Assembly (NCBI RefSeq): GCF_024832785.1
Contig: NZ_CP116615.1
Span: 868,001-932,000 of the forward strand
Reading direction: 5' to 3'
Source of the DNA: Fontisphaera persica
GTDB taxonomy: Bacteria; Verrucomicrobiota; Verrucomicrobiia; Limisphaerales; Fontisphaeraceae
Length of the DNA stretch: 64,000 nucleotides
Positions 15,697 to 23,787 of the stretch are shown here, piece after piece (position 1 is the stretch's first letter; each line of letters starts with the position of its first letter). The position numbers and the translations under genes are program-made. The notes beneath the pieces were generated by a model, which was given only the letters and a program-made list of their open reading frames with translations, was not told the origin of the DNA and did no database searches.

Positions 15697-18501
15697 CTAA
15701 ATGGCTGCCAGACAACGGCGGCACAAGGTGGGATGCTCCGCATGGCTTCCCACATCCGTTTCCCAATGCCAGCAGCGTTCGCATTTCTCCCCTGCGGCTT
15801 TGGCCACCACGATTGCCAGTTGCTCCCCTTGCTTGAGATGCAGTTGCGAGACGTTCAACAGCTCCCGCAAATCCTCCTGCAACGACGCCATGAGCGCGTA
15901 ATCTTCACGGCTCAATGTCAAGGTCGCCTGGGCCTCGAGGGCTTTGCCAATCAACTTGGCCTGACGCGCTTTTTCCAGCTCGGCCAGGGCGCTTTCCCGC
16001 ACTTCCAACATCCGTCGCCACAAGGCGCGCTGGTCTTCCGGCAGGGGAACTCCCTGCGCCTGCCACTGGCTCAGGTGCACCGATTCCGTCGCCCGGCCCG
16101 GGAGATGCTCCCATGCCTCATCCGCGGTGAACACTAGGATGGGCGAAAGCATCTGGCTCAGGCTGGTGACCAGCCGGTGCAGCGTGGTTTGAGTGCTCCG
16201 CCGCCGCGGGCTGTTGGCCGGATCGGTGTACAACCGATCTTTGACCAGATCATGATAAATGGCCGAGAGCTGCACTGCGGCAAACTGGCTCAACCTTTGA
16301 TAAACCGTGTGGAATTCATAGGCCTCATAAGCTGCCATGACTTCCTGCTCCACCGTGGCCAGTTCATTCAGTATCCAGCGGTCCAGCCCGGTTAGTTGCT
16401 CCGTCGGCACTCCATGTTGTGCCGGGTCATAATCGTAAAGGTTGGAAAGCTGATAGCGCAGGGCATTGCGGATGACCCGGTACGTCTCGCCCACTTTGCG
16501 GATGCGCTCGTCGCTGACCACGATGTCATTTCGATAATCCTGGGAGGAGACCCACAGACGCACCACGTCCGCGCCGTGATCTTTGATGTACTGCTCCGAG
16601 GTCTGCGGCTTGAGGTAGCCCCCTTGGCCCTGCTTGCTCTTGGAAATTTTCTCGCGATCCGCATCCACCATGAACCCGTGCGTCAGCACGGTTTTGAAGG
16701 GCGCCGCCCCGTGGGCTGCCAGGGAAAGCAACAGCGAGGATTGGAACCATCCACGATGTTGATCCGAACCTTCCAGATAAACATCGGCCTGCCAGTCTTC
16801 CGCCGCCCCGTCCGCCTTGCCGTGGCGCAGTTCCGGGCGCCGCATCAATACCGCCCGCGAGGAGGAGCCGGAATCAATCCACACGTCCAGCGTGTCCATG
16901 GATTTGGTGGCGGCCTCCGGCCCGTTCCAATCCTCCGGGCGCAATAGTTTCCACAGCTCTTCGGCCTTCGTCTCAAACCAGACCTGGCTGCCGTGCTTTT
17001 CAATCAACCGGGCGGCCGCCCGCACAATGCGGGCATCCAGAATCGGCCGGCCGTCCGCATCGTAAAAAGCCGGCAACGGCACACCCCACGCCCGCTGCCG
17101 CGAAATGCACCAATCCGGGCGTGCCTCCACGGCGCCTTTGATGCGATTGACCCCCCAGGCGGGCACCCATTGCACCCGGTCAATTTCGGCGAGGGCGCGC
17201 TGCCGGAAACCCTGATGGTCCACCCGGATGAACCATTGGTCCATGGCGCGGAAAATAATCGGCGTTTTGCTGCGCCAGCAGTGCGGATAGCTGTGATGAT
17301 AGTTCTCCTGGTGCAGCAGTAATTTACGCGCACGCAATTCGTGGAGCACCGCCTCATTGGCATCGCTCTTGCCGTGTTTTTCCAAAATGGATTTGCCCAC
17401 CATGGCCGCCGGCATTTGCTGCTCCACCGGCAAATCTGCGGTATGGGCAAAACAACCCTCATCATTCACGGGCGAGTAAATCGGCAGCCCCTCCCGCAAG
17501 CCCAGCAGGTAGTCCTCCATGCCATGCCCGGGCGCGATGTGCACAAAACCCGTGCCCGTCTGGTTGTCCACAAACTCATCCCCCGCATAGAGCCGGCCGG
17601 TGCGCTGGCAGAATGGATGCTGGTACACCAGCTCTTTCAAATGCTCCGGATACAGCGTGCGGATAATCTGATAATTCTCCCATTGGCACTTTTCCGCCAC
17701 CGTCCCCACCAGCATCGTTTCCAGGATGTACAGCTCCGCCTCCACTTGCACCACCGAATAGGTGAAGTTGGAATTGTAGGCCACCGCCAGATTGGCCGGC
17801 AGGGTCCAGGGCGTCGTGGTCCAAATCAGCAGGAAATTGCCCGGATGATTCACCAGCGGGAACTTTACATAAATGCTGGGGCTGAGATGGTCCTGGTATT
17901 CCACTTCCGCTTCCGCCAGCGCCGTCCGGCAGGGAATGCTCCAGTACACCGGTTTCTTCCCGCGGTAGATAAACCCTTGTTCCACCAAATCCGCAAACAA
18001 CCGCAATTCATCGGCCTCGTATTCTTTGTTTAATGTCAGATAAGGATTTTCCCAATCGCCCAGCACGCCCAGCCGTTTGAACTGCTGCCGCTGAATTTGA
18101 ATGTACTTGCGCGCATAAGCATCACATTCCCGCCGGATGGCGGCGGGGTCTGTGGCGGCATTCCCGGCCTTGCGCAGCTCTTGGATGACCTTGAACTCAA
18201 TGGGCAGCCCGTGACAATCCCACCCCGGCACATAGGGCGCGCAAAAACCCCGCAGGGATTTGTACCGGATGAGAATGTCCTTGAGCGTCTTGTTGAGTGC
18301 CGTGCCAATGTGCACATCGCCGTTGGCAAAAGGGGGGCCATCGTGGAGCACAAACTTGGGCGCGCCTGCGCGGGCCGCCATGATTTGCTCATACAGCCGC
18401 GCCTTTTCCCATTGCTCCAACCGCTCCGGTTCGCGGCTGACCAGGTCGGCTTTCATGGGGAAGTCCGTCCTGGGCAGGTTCAATGTCGTCTTATAGTCCA
18501 T
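15697..18501 (-). CDS. ileS: Isoleucyl-tRNA synthetase
   Basis: Class Ia synthetase of 934 residues that charges tRNA(Ile). The HIGH motif appears as HIGT (about 64-67) and the KMSKS loop as KISKS (about 617-621). The CP1 editing domain lies between them with WTTTPWTLPANLAVA. The C-terminus has a zinc-binding cluster, C-x2-C ... C-x2-C in EKCERCWHWE and LCRRCLAAI, typical of bacterial IleRS. ATG 18501 is chosen because GGGAAGG lies about seven bases upstream and the protein then begins MDYKTTLNLPRTDFPMKA as in the family; an in-frame ATG at 18588 would only add an unrelated extension. Confidence 0.97.
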   Translation of the reverse strand: MDYKTTLNLPRTDFPMKADLVSREPERLEQWEKARLYEQIMAARAGAPKFVLHDGPPFANGDVHIGTALNKTLKDILIRYKSLRGFCAPYVPGWDCHGLPIEFKVIQELRKAGNAATDPAAIRRECDAYARKYIQIQRQQFKRLGVLGDWENPYLTLNKEYEADELRLFADLVEQGFIYRGKKPVYWSIPCRTALAEAEVEYQDHLSPSIYVKFPLVNHPGNFLLIWTTTPWTLPANLAVAYNSNFTYSVVQVEAELYILETMLVGTVAEKCQWENYQIIRTLYPEHLKELVYQHPFCQRTGRLYAGDEFVDNQTGTGFVHIAPGHGMEDYLLGLREGLPIYSPVNDEGCFAHTADLPVEQQMPAAMVGKSILEKHGKSDANEAVLHELRARKLLLHQENYHHSYPHCWRSKTPIIFRAMDQWFIRVDHQGFRQRALAEIDRVQWVPAWGVNRIKGAVEARPDWCISRQRAWGVPLPAFYDADGRPILDARIVRAAARLIEKHGSQVWFETKAEELWKLLRPEDWNGPEAATKSMDTLDVWIDSGSSSRAVLMRRPELRHGKADGAAEDWQADVYLEGSDQHRGWFQSSLLLSLAAHGAAPFKTVLTHGFMVDADREKISKSKQGQGGYLKPQTSEQYIKDHGADVVRLWVSSQDYRNDIVVSDERIRKVGETYRVIRNALRYQLSNLYDYDPAQHGVPTEQLTGLDRWILNELATVEQEVMAAYEAYEFHTVYQRLSQFAAVQLSAIYHDLVKDRLYTDPANSPRRRSTQTTLHRLVTSLSQMLSPILVFTADEAWEHLPGRATESVHLSQWQAQGVPLPEDQRALWRRMLEVRESALAELEKARQAKLIGKALEAQATLTLSREDYALMASLQEDLRELLNVSQLHLKQGEQLAIVVAKAAGEKCERCWHWETDVGSHAEHPTLCRRCLAAI

Positions 18502-18729
18502 CTTGCATCCTTCCCACAATCGGGCCGCGACGCTACCACTGGCGGCACGAAAACTCAAAGGGTAAATTATCCGCCGGGTCATGGCCATCCTTGCCAGAAG
18601 GCATCGGCCTCCCTGGCAGGCGGGCCTAGTCCCGCTCGATCGGCTGGAAATAATGTTCCTGCGGCCATTGGGCCGCCCTGCCTCAGAGGGAGGGAGGCTC
18701 GTAGCCGGCGGGTGGACGTGGATGATGCC

Positions 18730-19614
18730 CTAAAAACGCACTCGCTCCAAAAACTGCAGGCTCTGTGGAATTTGCTCCGCGGCGGTGGGAGATTCATCCT
18801 CAATAAAGTACCATTTCACTTTGGCCCGGCGCGCCGCCCGCAGCACTTCCGGATAATTCACCTGGCCGGTGCCCAGCGCCACATCATTGGTGACGTCTGT
18901 GCTTCCAGAAAGACTTCCCCGCGCCACTCCCTGCTTCAAATCCTTGAGATGCATCAATTCCCAGCGGCTCCCATATTTTTGCAGCCATTTGGCGGGGTCC
19001 TGTCCCGGATAAAACACCCACAGGACATCCATTTGAAAAGCCACATATTCCGGCTTGGTCTCTTTAATCATTAAATCCATCAAGGTTTCGTCCTTGTAGG
19101 GATGAAACTCATATCCGTGGACATGATAAAAGAACTTGATGCCTTCCTTGGCCAGCGCTTCGCCCGCCTTGTTGAACACCGCAATGGCGGCCCGTGCCTG
19201 GGCTTCATCAAAGGGCGCCTTGTGTGGTATCCACGCGCAGCCGGCGTACTGCAACCCCAGAATCTTTGCTTCCTTGATGACCTCCTCGATTTTGTCACGG
19301 TACTGTTCATAACTGAAGTGGCCCGCAATGGGCACCAGCCCATGCGCATCCAGCATTTCTTTGAAGCGCAACGGATGCAGTTTGTAAGTGCCGGCCAGTT
19401 CCACATACTTGATGCCGTAATCTCTGACCTTCGCCAGCGTGCCGGGTACATCTTTGGCAAACTCATTGCGCAGGCTGTAAAGCTGCAGGCCAAGCGGCCC
19501 GCGAAAACTGCCGCCAATGCCCGCCTGTTTCTCCTTGGGTGCCGGAGCGCCCCAAAGAGCGGTTGCGGTCAAACACACCAACGCGGTGGCCCAGGAAGTG
19601 ATGGATATTTTCAT
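18730..19614 (-). CDS. Exported xylose-isomerase-like TIM-barrel protein
   Basis: 294 residues of the sugar phosphate isomerase/epimerase (AP endonuclease 2-like) fold, with an N-terminal signal peptide (hydrophobic about 7-22, cleavage near WGAPA). Barrel landmarks: [37 protein letters not shown], the metal-site-like [19 protein letters not shown] and the C-terminal [10 protein letters not shown]. The expected divalent-metal ligands of the family (Glu, Asp/His, Gln, Glu) are plausibly present. Family members near polysaccharide genes often act on sugars or inositols; here the substrate is unknown and the neighbours (ileS, rpsA) give no help. Confidence 0.75.
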   Translation of the reverse strand: MKISITSWATALVCLTATALWGAPAPKEKQAGIGGSFRGPLGLQLYSLRNEFAKDVPGTLAKVRDYGIKYVELAGTYKLHPLRFKEMLDAHGLVPIAGHFSYEQYRDKIEEVIKEAKILGLQYAGCAWIPHKAPFDEAQARAAIAVFNKAGEALAKEGIKFFYHVHGYEFHPYKDETLMDLMIKETKPEYVAFQMDVLWVFYPGQDPAKWLQKYGSRWELMHLKDLKQGVARGSLSGSTDVTNDVALGTGQVNYPEVLRAARRAKVKWYFIEDESPTAAEQIPQSLQFLERVRF

Positions 19615-19771
19615 GCCGCTTCAAGTCATATCATAAAACCCGGGCTTTGCAAATAGCAGAAGTGCCGGTGCTCCGGGCAGGGGGGGGCCTTCTGGACTTG
19701 CCACCAAACCGCCCCTGGCAGGAGCAGAATCTGACGCCAATGTGGGCGGCTCAAAAAACTTAAAAAAAGAC
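19615..19771. other. Non-coding stretch upstream of the rpsA promoter
   Basis: The 359-base gap between the divergent TIM-barrel and rpsA genes is accounted for on its right side by the rpsA promoter and leader. The left 157 bases contain G-runs and a poly-A stretch just before the -35 box, but no open frame or repeat that I can support. Confidence 0.4.
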
Positions 19772-19799
19772 TTGTCAAAGCAGTTCAGCCCCGTATGTT
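19772..19799 (+). promoter_or_regulatory. Predicted rpsA promoter
   Basis: TTGTCA (19772-19777), a 16-base spacer and TATGTT (19794-19799), preceded by an A-rich stretch that could act as an UP element. It would give a leader of roughly 165 bases before rpsA. Confidence 0.5.
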
Positions 19800-19868
19800 C
19801 GCCCCTTGCCTGAGCCCCGCGAGTGCGGGAGCTTACCAGAGGCTGAGAAATGAGCGGTAAACGAGTAA

Positions 19869-19943
19869 CCTAACCTTTAACCTCCGTTGCCGGAGCAACG
19901 AATGGCCGGTTAGGCAGCGGAGTCTTCCGGGGCTGTTTCCCCG
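19869..19943 (+). promoter_or_regulatory. Structured rpsA 5' leader, candidate autoregulatory element
   Basis: Nested pairing: outer stem CCTAACC (19869-19875) with GGTTAGG (19908-19914), enclosing the perfect hairpin CGTTGC-CGGA-GCAACG (19885-19900). A third hairpin, CGGGG with CCCCG (19928-19943), lies close to the start codon. No purine-rich Shine-Dalgarno sequence precedes ATG 19974. S1 is known to repress its own mRNA in E. coli through leader structure; a similar role here is inference. Confidence 0.45.
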
Positions 19944-19973
19944 AAAAGTCTCCCCATTAACCCATAAACACGA

Positions 19974-21659
19974 ATGGCTACGAACGCCGAGTTTGCAGAG
20001 TTATTACAACAGTATGATCGTCCCCTCCGCGCAGGGGATATCGTCGAAGGCATCATCATCGAAGTCCGCCCCAAGGAAGTCCTGGTGGACATCGGAGGCA
20101 AAAGCGAGGGCATCGTCCCCGCCACGGAATTCATCGAATTTGACAAGGTCAAGGTAGGAGACAAAATCCCCGTCCTGATTGAAAAACTGGAGGACAAGGA
20201 AGGGTATCTCCACATCTCCAAGGAGAAGGCCGAATTCAAGCAAAACTGGGAGCGGATTCTGGCCATTGCCAATGAAGGCGCCACCGTGACCGGCGTGGTG
20301 AAGGCCGCCGTCAAGGGCGGACTAATTGTGAACATTGGCGTGGAGGCCTTTCTGCCCGCCTCCCAGGTGGACGTTTCGCCCCCGCGCAACCTGCAACAAT
20401 TCGTCGGGCAGACCATCACCTGCAAAGTGGTCAAGGTCAATCAGGAGCGGCAGAACGTGGTCCTGAGCCGCCGGGAGCTGATTGAGCAGGAGCGCAACGA
20501 GCGCCGCGCCAAACTGCTGGCTGAAATGATGCCGGGCGACATCCGCAAGGGCACCGTCAAGAACATCACGGACTTTGGCGCCTTCATTGACCTCAACGGC
20601 CTGGACGGCCTGCTGCACATCACCGATATGAGCTGGGGCCGCATCAATCACCCCTCCGAAATGCTCAAGGTGGGTCAGGAAATTGACGTGGTGGTGCTCG
20701 AAGTCAACCGCGAAAAAGAGCGTGTCAGCCTCGGCTTGAAGCAGAAGATGCGCAATCCGTGGGACAACATCGAGGAGAAATACCAGGTCGGCCAGAAGGT
20801 CAAAGGCAAGGTGGTCAATCTGGTCCCCTACGGCGCGTTTGTCGAATTGGAGCCGGGTGTCGAGGGCCTCGTGCACGTCACCGAATTGTCCTGGACCAAG
20901 CGCATCGCCAGACCGTCCGATGTGCTCAAGCCCGACCAGGAAATCGAAGCCGTGGTCCTGGGCATCAACCGCGACGAACAAAAAATCTCCCTCGGCGTGC
21001 GGCAGCTTGAAACCAATCCGTGGGACAAGGCGATGGAGAAGTACCCGCCCGGCACCCGCGTCAAAGGCAAGATTCGCAACCTCACCAGCTACGGCGCCTT
21101 TGTGGAGCTGGAAGAGGGCATTGACGGCATGGTCCACGTGTCCGACATCTCCTGGACGCGCAAAATCAATCACCCCTCCGAAGTGCTCAAGAAGGGTGAG
21201 GAAGTCGAAGCCGTGGTGCTCGAGATTGACAAGGCCAATCAGCGCATCGCCCTGGGCATCAAGCAGCTCACCAGCGATCCGTGGGAGCACATTGATGACT
21301 ACTACAAAGTGGGCGATCTGGTGACCGGCAAGGTGACCAAGCTCGCCAGCTTCGGCGCCTTTGTGGGCTTGCAGCACGACATTGACGGCCTGGTGCACAT
21401 CTCGCAGGTCAGCGAGGAGCGCGTGGACAAGATCAAAAACGTGCTCAAGGTGGGCCAGGAAGTCACTGCCCGTGTCATCAAAATTGACAAGGCGGACCGT
21501 CGCATCGGCCTGTCCATTAAGGCCGCCAACTACTCCGCGGAGCAGCTCAAAGCCGAGCAGGCCGCCCTGGATGCCCTTAAACCGGGCGAAGACCTGGTGG
21601 CCCTGCAGCATGCCTTCGAGGCCGCGGACGAGGAACGCCGCGAGCAGGACCAACAATAA
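19974..21659 (+). CDS. rpsA: 30S ribosomal protein S1
   Basis: 561 residues with six S1 (OB-fold) RNA-binding domains beginning near residues 18, 101, 186, 272, 359 and 446. Domains 3-6 share the strong GxxVxGxVxxxxxxGAFVxL...GLVHxSxxSW pattern; the first two, which dock S1 on the ribosome in E. coli, are more divergent as expected. It recruits mRNAs with weak or absent Shine-Dalgarno sequences, which fits the many such starts in this window. The gene stands alone and ends in a strong terminator. Confidence 0.97.
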   Translation: MATNAEFAELLQQYDRPLRAGDIVEGIIIEVRPKEVLVDIGGKSEGIVPATEFIEFDKVKVGDKIPVLIEKLEDKEGYLHISKEKAEFKQNWERILAIANEGATVTGVVKAAVKGGLIVNIGVEAFLPASQVDVSPPRNLQQFVGQTITCKVVKVNQERQNVVLSRRELIEQERNERRAKLLAEMMPGDIRKGTVKNITDFGAFIDLNGLDGLLHITDMSWGRINHPSEMLKVGQEIDVVVLEVNREKERVSLGLKQKMRNPWDNIEEKYQVGQKVKGKVVNLVPYGAFVELEPGVEGLVHVTELSWTKRIARPSDVLKPDQEIEAVVLGINRDEQKISLGVRQLETNPWDKAMEKYPPGTRVKGKIRNLTSYGAFVELEEGIDGMVHVSDISWTRKINHPSEVLKKGEEVEAVVLEIDKANQRIALGIKQLTSDPWEHIDDYYKVGDLVTGKVTKLASFGAFVGLQHDIDGLVHISQVSEERVDKIKNVLKVGQEVTARVIKIDKADRRIGLSIKAANYSAEQLKAEQAALDALKPGEDLVALQHAFEAADEERREQDQQ

Positions 21660-21683
21660 CCCGCTCCTTCCTTCTGTTTGCAG

Positions 21684-21724
21684 CCCGGTGAACTGGTCCC
21701 AGTTCACCGGGTTTTTCGTTTTTA
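21684..21724 (+). terminator. Rho-independent terminator of rpsA
   Basis: An 11-base perfect stem CCCGGTGAACT (21684-21694) / AGTTCACCGGG (21701-21711) with loop GGTCCC is followed by TTTTTCGTTTTT. Confidence 0.92.
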
Positions 21725-21801
21725 CGGCCCTCCCCCCAGCGCCTTGGCAACTCCCTCCATTTCTGCTTTGCCCAAGGGCAGGCTGGTGATATTAGAAATC
21801 C

Positions 21802-23511
21802 ATGAAGCCGAATTATCTGCGCCTTGCCGTTCTTGCGCTCATGGCGGCGATGGCAACTTTGGGGGCTGCCGAAAAATTGGACCGCGGCCTCGTAGCCCTT
21901 CCCCGTGGCGAGGGCCATGTTTATCTGGGCTGGCGTTTTCTGGCCGGAGACCCGCCCAATCTGATGTTTGAAGTGTACCGCTCCGCTGCCCCCAATGGCC
22001 CTTATGAGCGCCTTGCCATCGTCCGCGAAACCAGCAATTACGTGGACCTGCTTGCCGGCGACAAGACCTGGTACTATACGGTCACGCCTTATGGCGAGCC
22101 GCCGCAACCCGCGGCGGCCATCAAGGTCAACGCCGGCGAACCACCCCGCCAGTATCTTTCCTTCAAATTGCAGGGCAACTACAAGGCCCAGAAAATGGGC
22201 TTGGGGGACTTTGACGGTGACGGTCGTTTGGATTACCTGGTCAAACAGCCGGACTTCAACACCGACCCCTATCAACAACCCGGTTATTGGAAAAAAAGTG
22301 AAACCACTTATAAACTGGAGGCTTATCGCCATGACGGCACTTTTCTTTGGCGCCACGACATGGGCTGGGCCATCGAGGCGGGCATCTGGTATTCCCCCAT
22401 TGTGGTTTATGACCTGGATGGTGATGGCAGGGCCGAAGTCTATTGCAAGGCCGGTGAGGGCGACCCCCGTGAACCCACCGGCCATGTGCGTTCTGGCCCC
22501 GAGTATCTCATCAAATTGGACGGTCTGACCGGCAGGGAATTGCAGCGCATTCCCTGGCCCAGCCGCGATGGACTTGAGGACTACAATTACTACAGCCGGA
22601 ATCTGTTGGGAGTGGCTTATCTCGATGGCAAAAATCCCAGTCTCGTCATCATCCGTGGGACCTACCGCCTTATCAAAATCCAGGCCCTCAACGCGAAGCT
22701 CGAACAAATCTGGTACTGGGAGGCCGCGGGCGAGTACCAGTCCTATCGTGGCCAAGGCATGCACGGGATGCATGCCGCCGATGTGGACGGCGACGGCCGC
22801 GATGAAATCATCCTGGGTGCCGCGGTCCTGGATGATGACGGCAAGGGTCTGTGGAACACCCGCAAAGGCCATCCGGATGTTTGCTACGTTGCCGATATTG
22901 ACCCCGCCCGGCTGGGCCTGGAAATCTTCTATGGCATCGAGCCGGGCCGCCAGAGCAACACCGTCTGCCTGGTGGAGGCGCACACCGGGAAACAAATCTG
23001 GGGCAATCCCGAAATCACCGTTCACGTGCATGGCCAGGGCATGGTGGGCGACATCATCCCCGAGGAACCGGGAATGGAATGTTATGCGGGGGAAGCCAAG
23101 GGCGGCAGCAACTACTGGCTGTATGCCGCCAGCGGCAAGCTCATTAATCATGAAAACATGGGCGAATTATCGCCGAAGGCCATTTACTGGCTCGATGGCC
23201 CCACCAAAATGATTGCCATGGGGGGCGGCCGCAATGGACGCATCCTCCGGTATGGAGGCGAGAAAGTGGGAGAATTCCAAGGCACCATCATCGCCATTGC
23301 CGATTGCTTGGGCGATTGGCGCGAGGAAATCATTACTGCCTTGGAGGGGGAAATCCGCATCTATACCACCACCACACCCTCCAATTACCGCCGCCCCTGT
23401 TTGTTGCAAGACCGCCTCTATCGCAACGATGTTGCCGTGCAAACCATGGGCTACTTTTATCCCCCGCAACTGAGCGCCCCCTTGGCCCTCATGCCGCAAA
23501 TCCCTCGCTGA
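21802..23511 (+). CDS. Secreted rhamnogalacturonan lyase, PL11 type
   Basis: 569 residues with a signal peptide (hydrophobic about 5-20, cleavage near LGAAEK). An N-terminal FN3-like beta domain (about 22-110) precedes an eight-bladed propeller-type catalytic region. Calcium loops DFDGDGRLD, DLDGDGRAE and DVDGDGRDE, together with QGNYKAQKMGLGDFDGDG, GSNYWLY and HVHGQGMVGDI, match the YesW/YesX rhamnogalacturonan lyases, which cleave the pectin RG-I backbone by beta-elimination. Location is periplasmic or extracellular. Endo versus exo action cannot be told. Gene order (next to the LTD/CotH and UxaA genes) fits plant polysaccharide use. Confidence 0.87.
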   Translation: MKPNYLRLAVLALMAAMATLGAAEKLDRGLVALPRGEGHVYLGWRFLAGDPPNLMFEVYRSAAPNGPYERLAIVRETSNYVDLLAGDKTWYYTVTPYGEPPQPAAAIKVNAGEPPRQYLSFKLQGNYKAQKMGLGDFDGDGRLDYLVKQPDFNTDPYQQPGYWKKSETTYKLEAYRHDGTFLWRHDMGWAIEAGIWYSPIVVYDLDGDGRAEVYCKAGEGDPREPTGHVRSGPEYLIKLDGLTGRELQRIPWPSRDGLEDYNYYSRNLLGVAYLDGKNPSLVIIRGTYRLIKIQALNAKLEQIWYWEAAGEYQSYRGQGMHGMHAADVDGDGRDEIILGAAVLDDDGKGLWNTRKGHPDVCYVADIDPARLGLEIFYGIEPGRQSNTVCLVEAHTGKQIWGNPEITVHVHGQGMVGDIIPEEPGMECYAGEAKGGSNYWLYAASGKLINHENMGELSPKAIYWLDGPTKMIAMGGGRNGRILRYGGEKVGEFQGTIIAIADCLGDWREEIITALEGEIRIYTTTTPSNYRRPCLLQDRLYRNDVAVQTMGYFYPPQLSAPLALMPQIPR

Positions 23512-23648
23512 CGGCATTCCACAGTGAAGTGGAGGACATAAAATCATTGTTGCCAAAAGTGAGTCTTTTGGCCTATCATACCCCATGAAGCCCAAAGAAC
23601 TGAGTGCGTTCCATGACCTTAAGTGCCATGAAGCCATGGGAAGACGAT

Positions 23649-23667
23649 TTTGCGTTTCAAACGCAAA
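23649..23667. promoter_or_regulatory. 19-base perfect palindrome, candidate operator
   Basis: TTTGCGTTTCAAACGCAAA: two 9-base arms around a single C, about 50 bases upstream of the promoter of the 2542-residue gene. The size and symmetry suit a LacI-, GntR- or similar dimeric repressor or activator site. It could also fold as a hairpin, but the one-base loop makes a DNA-binding site more likely. Confidence 0.45.
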
Positions 23668-23718
23668 GTGTTGTGGTAAAAGGACTTACAATTGTCCCAA
23701 AGGTGGCTGACCTGACAT

Positions 23719-23747
23719 TTGAGGCAGTTATCGGGCCGGGTTATATT
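23719..23747 (+). promoter_or_regulatory. Predicted promoter of the giant LTD/CotH gene
   Basis: TTGAGG (23719-23724), a 17-base spacer and TATATT (23742-23747). It would give a leader of about 35 bases. The start codon at 23788 has no clear Shine-Dalgarno sequence. Confidence 0.55.
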
Positions 23748-23787
23748 GGAAATGCGCTTGTAACATCCACGTAACAAACATCCTCAC

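Noticed and set aside
20322-21707. Long antisense open frame over rpsA (461 codons)
   Set aside because: It lies fully opposite a certain S1 gene; its repeats mirror the S1 repeats and GC-rich codon structure. No independent start signal.
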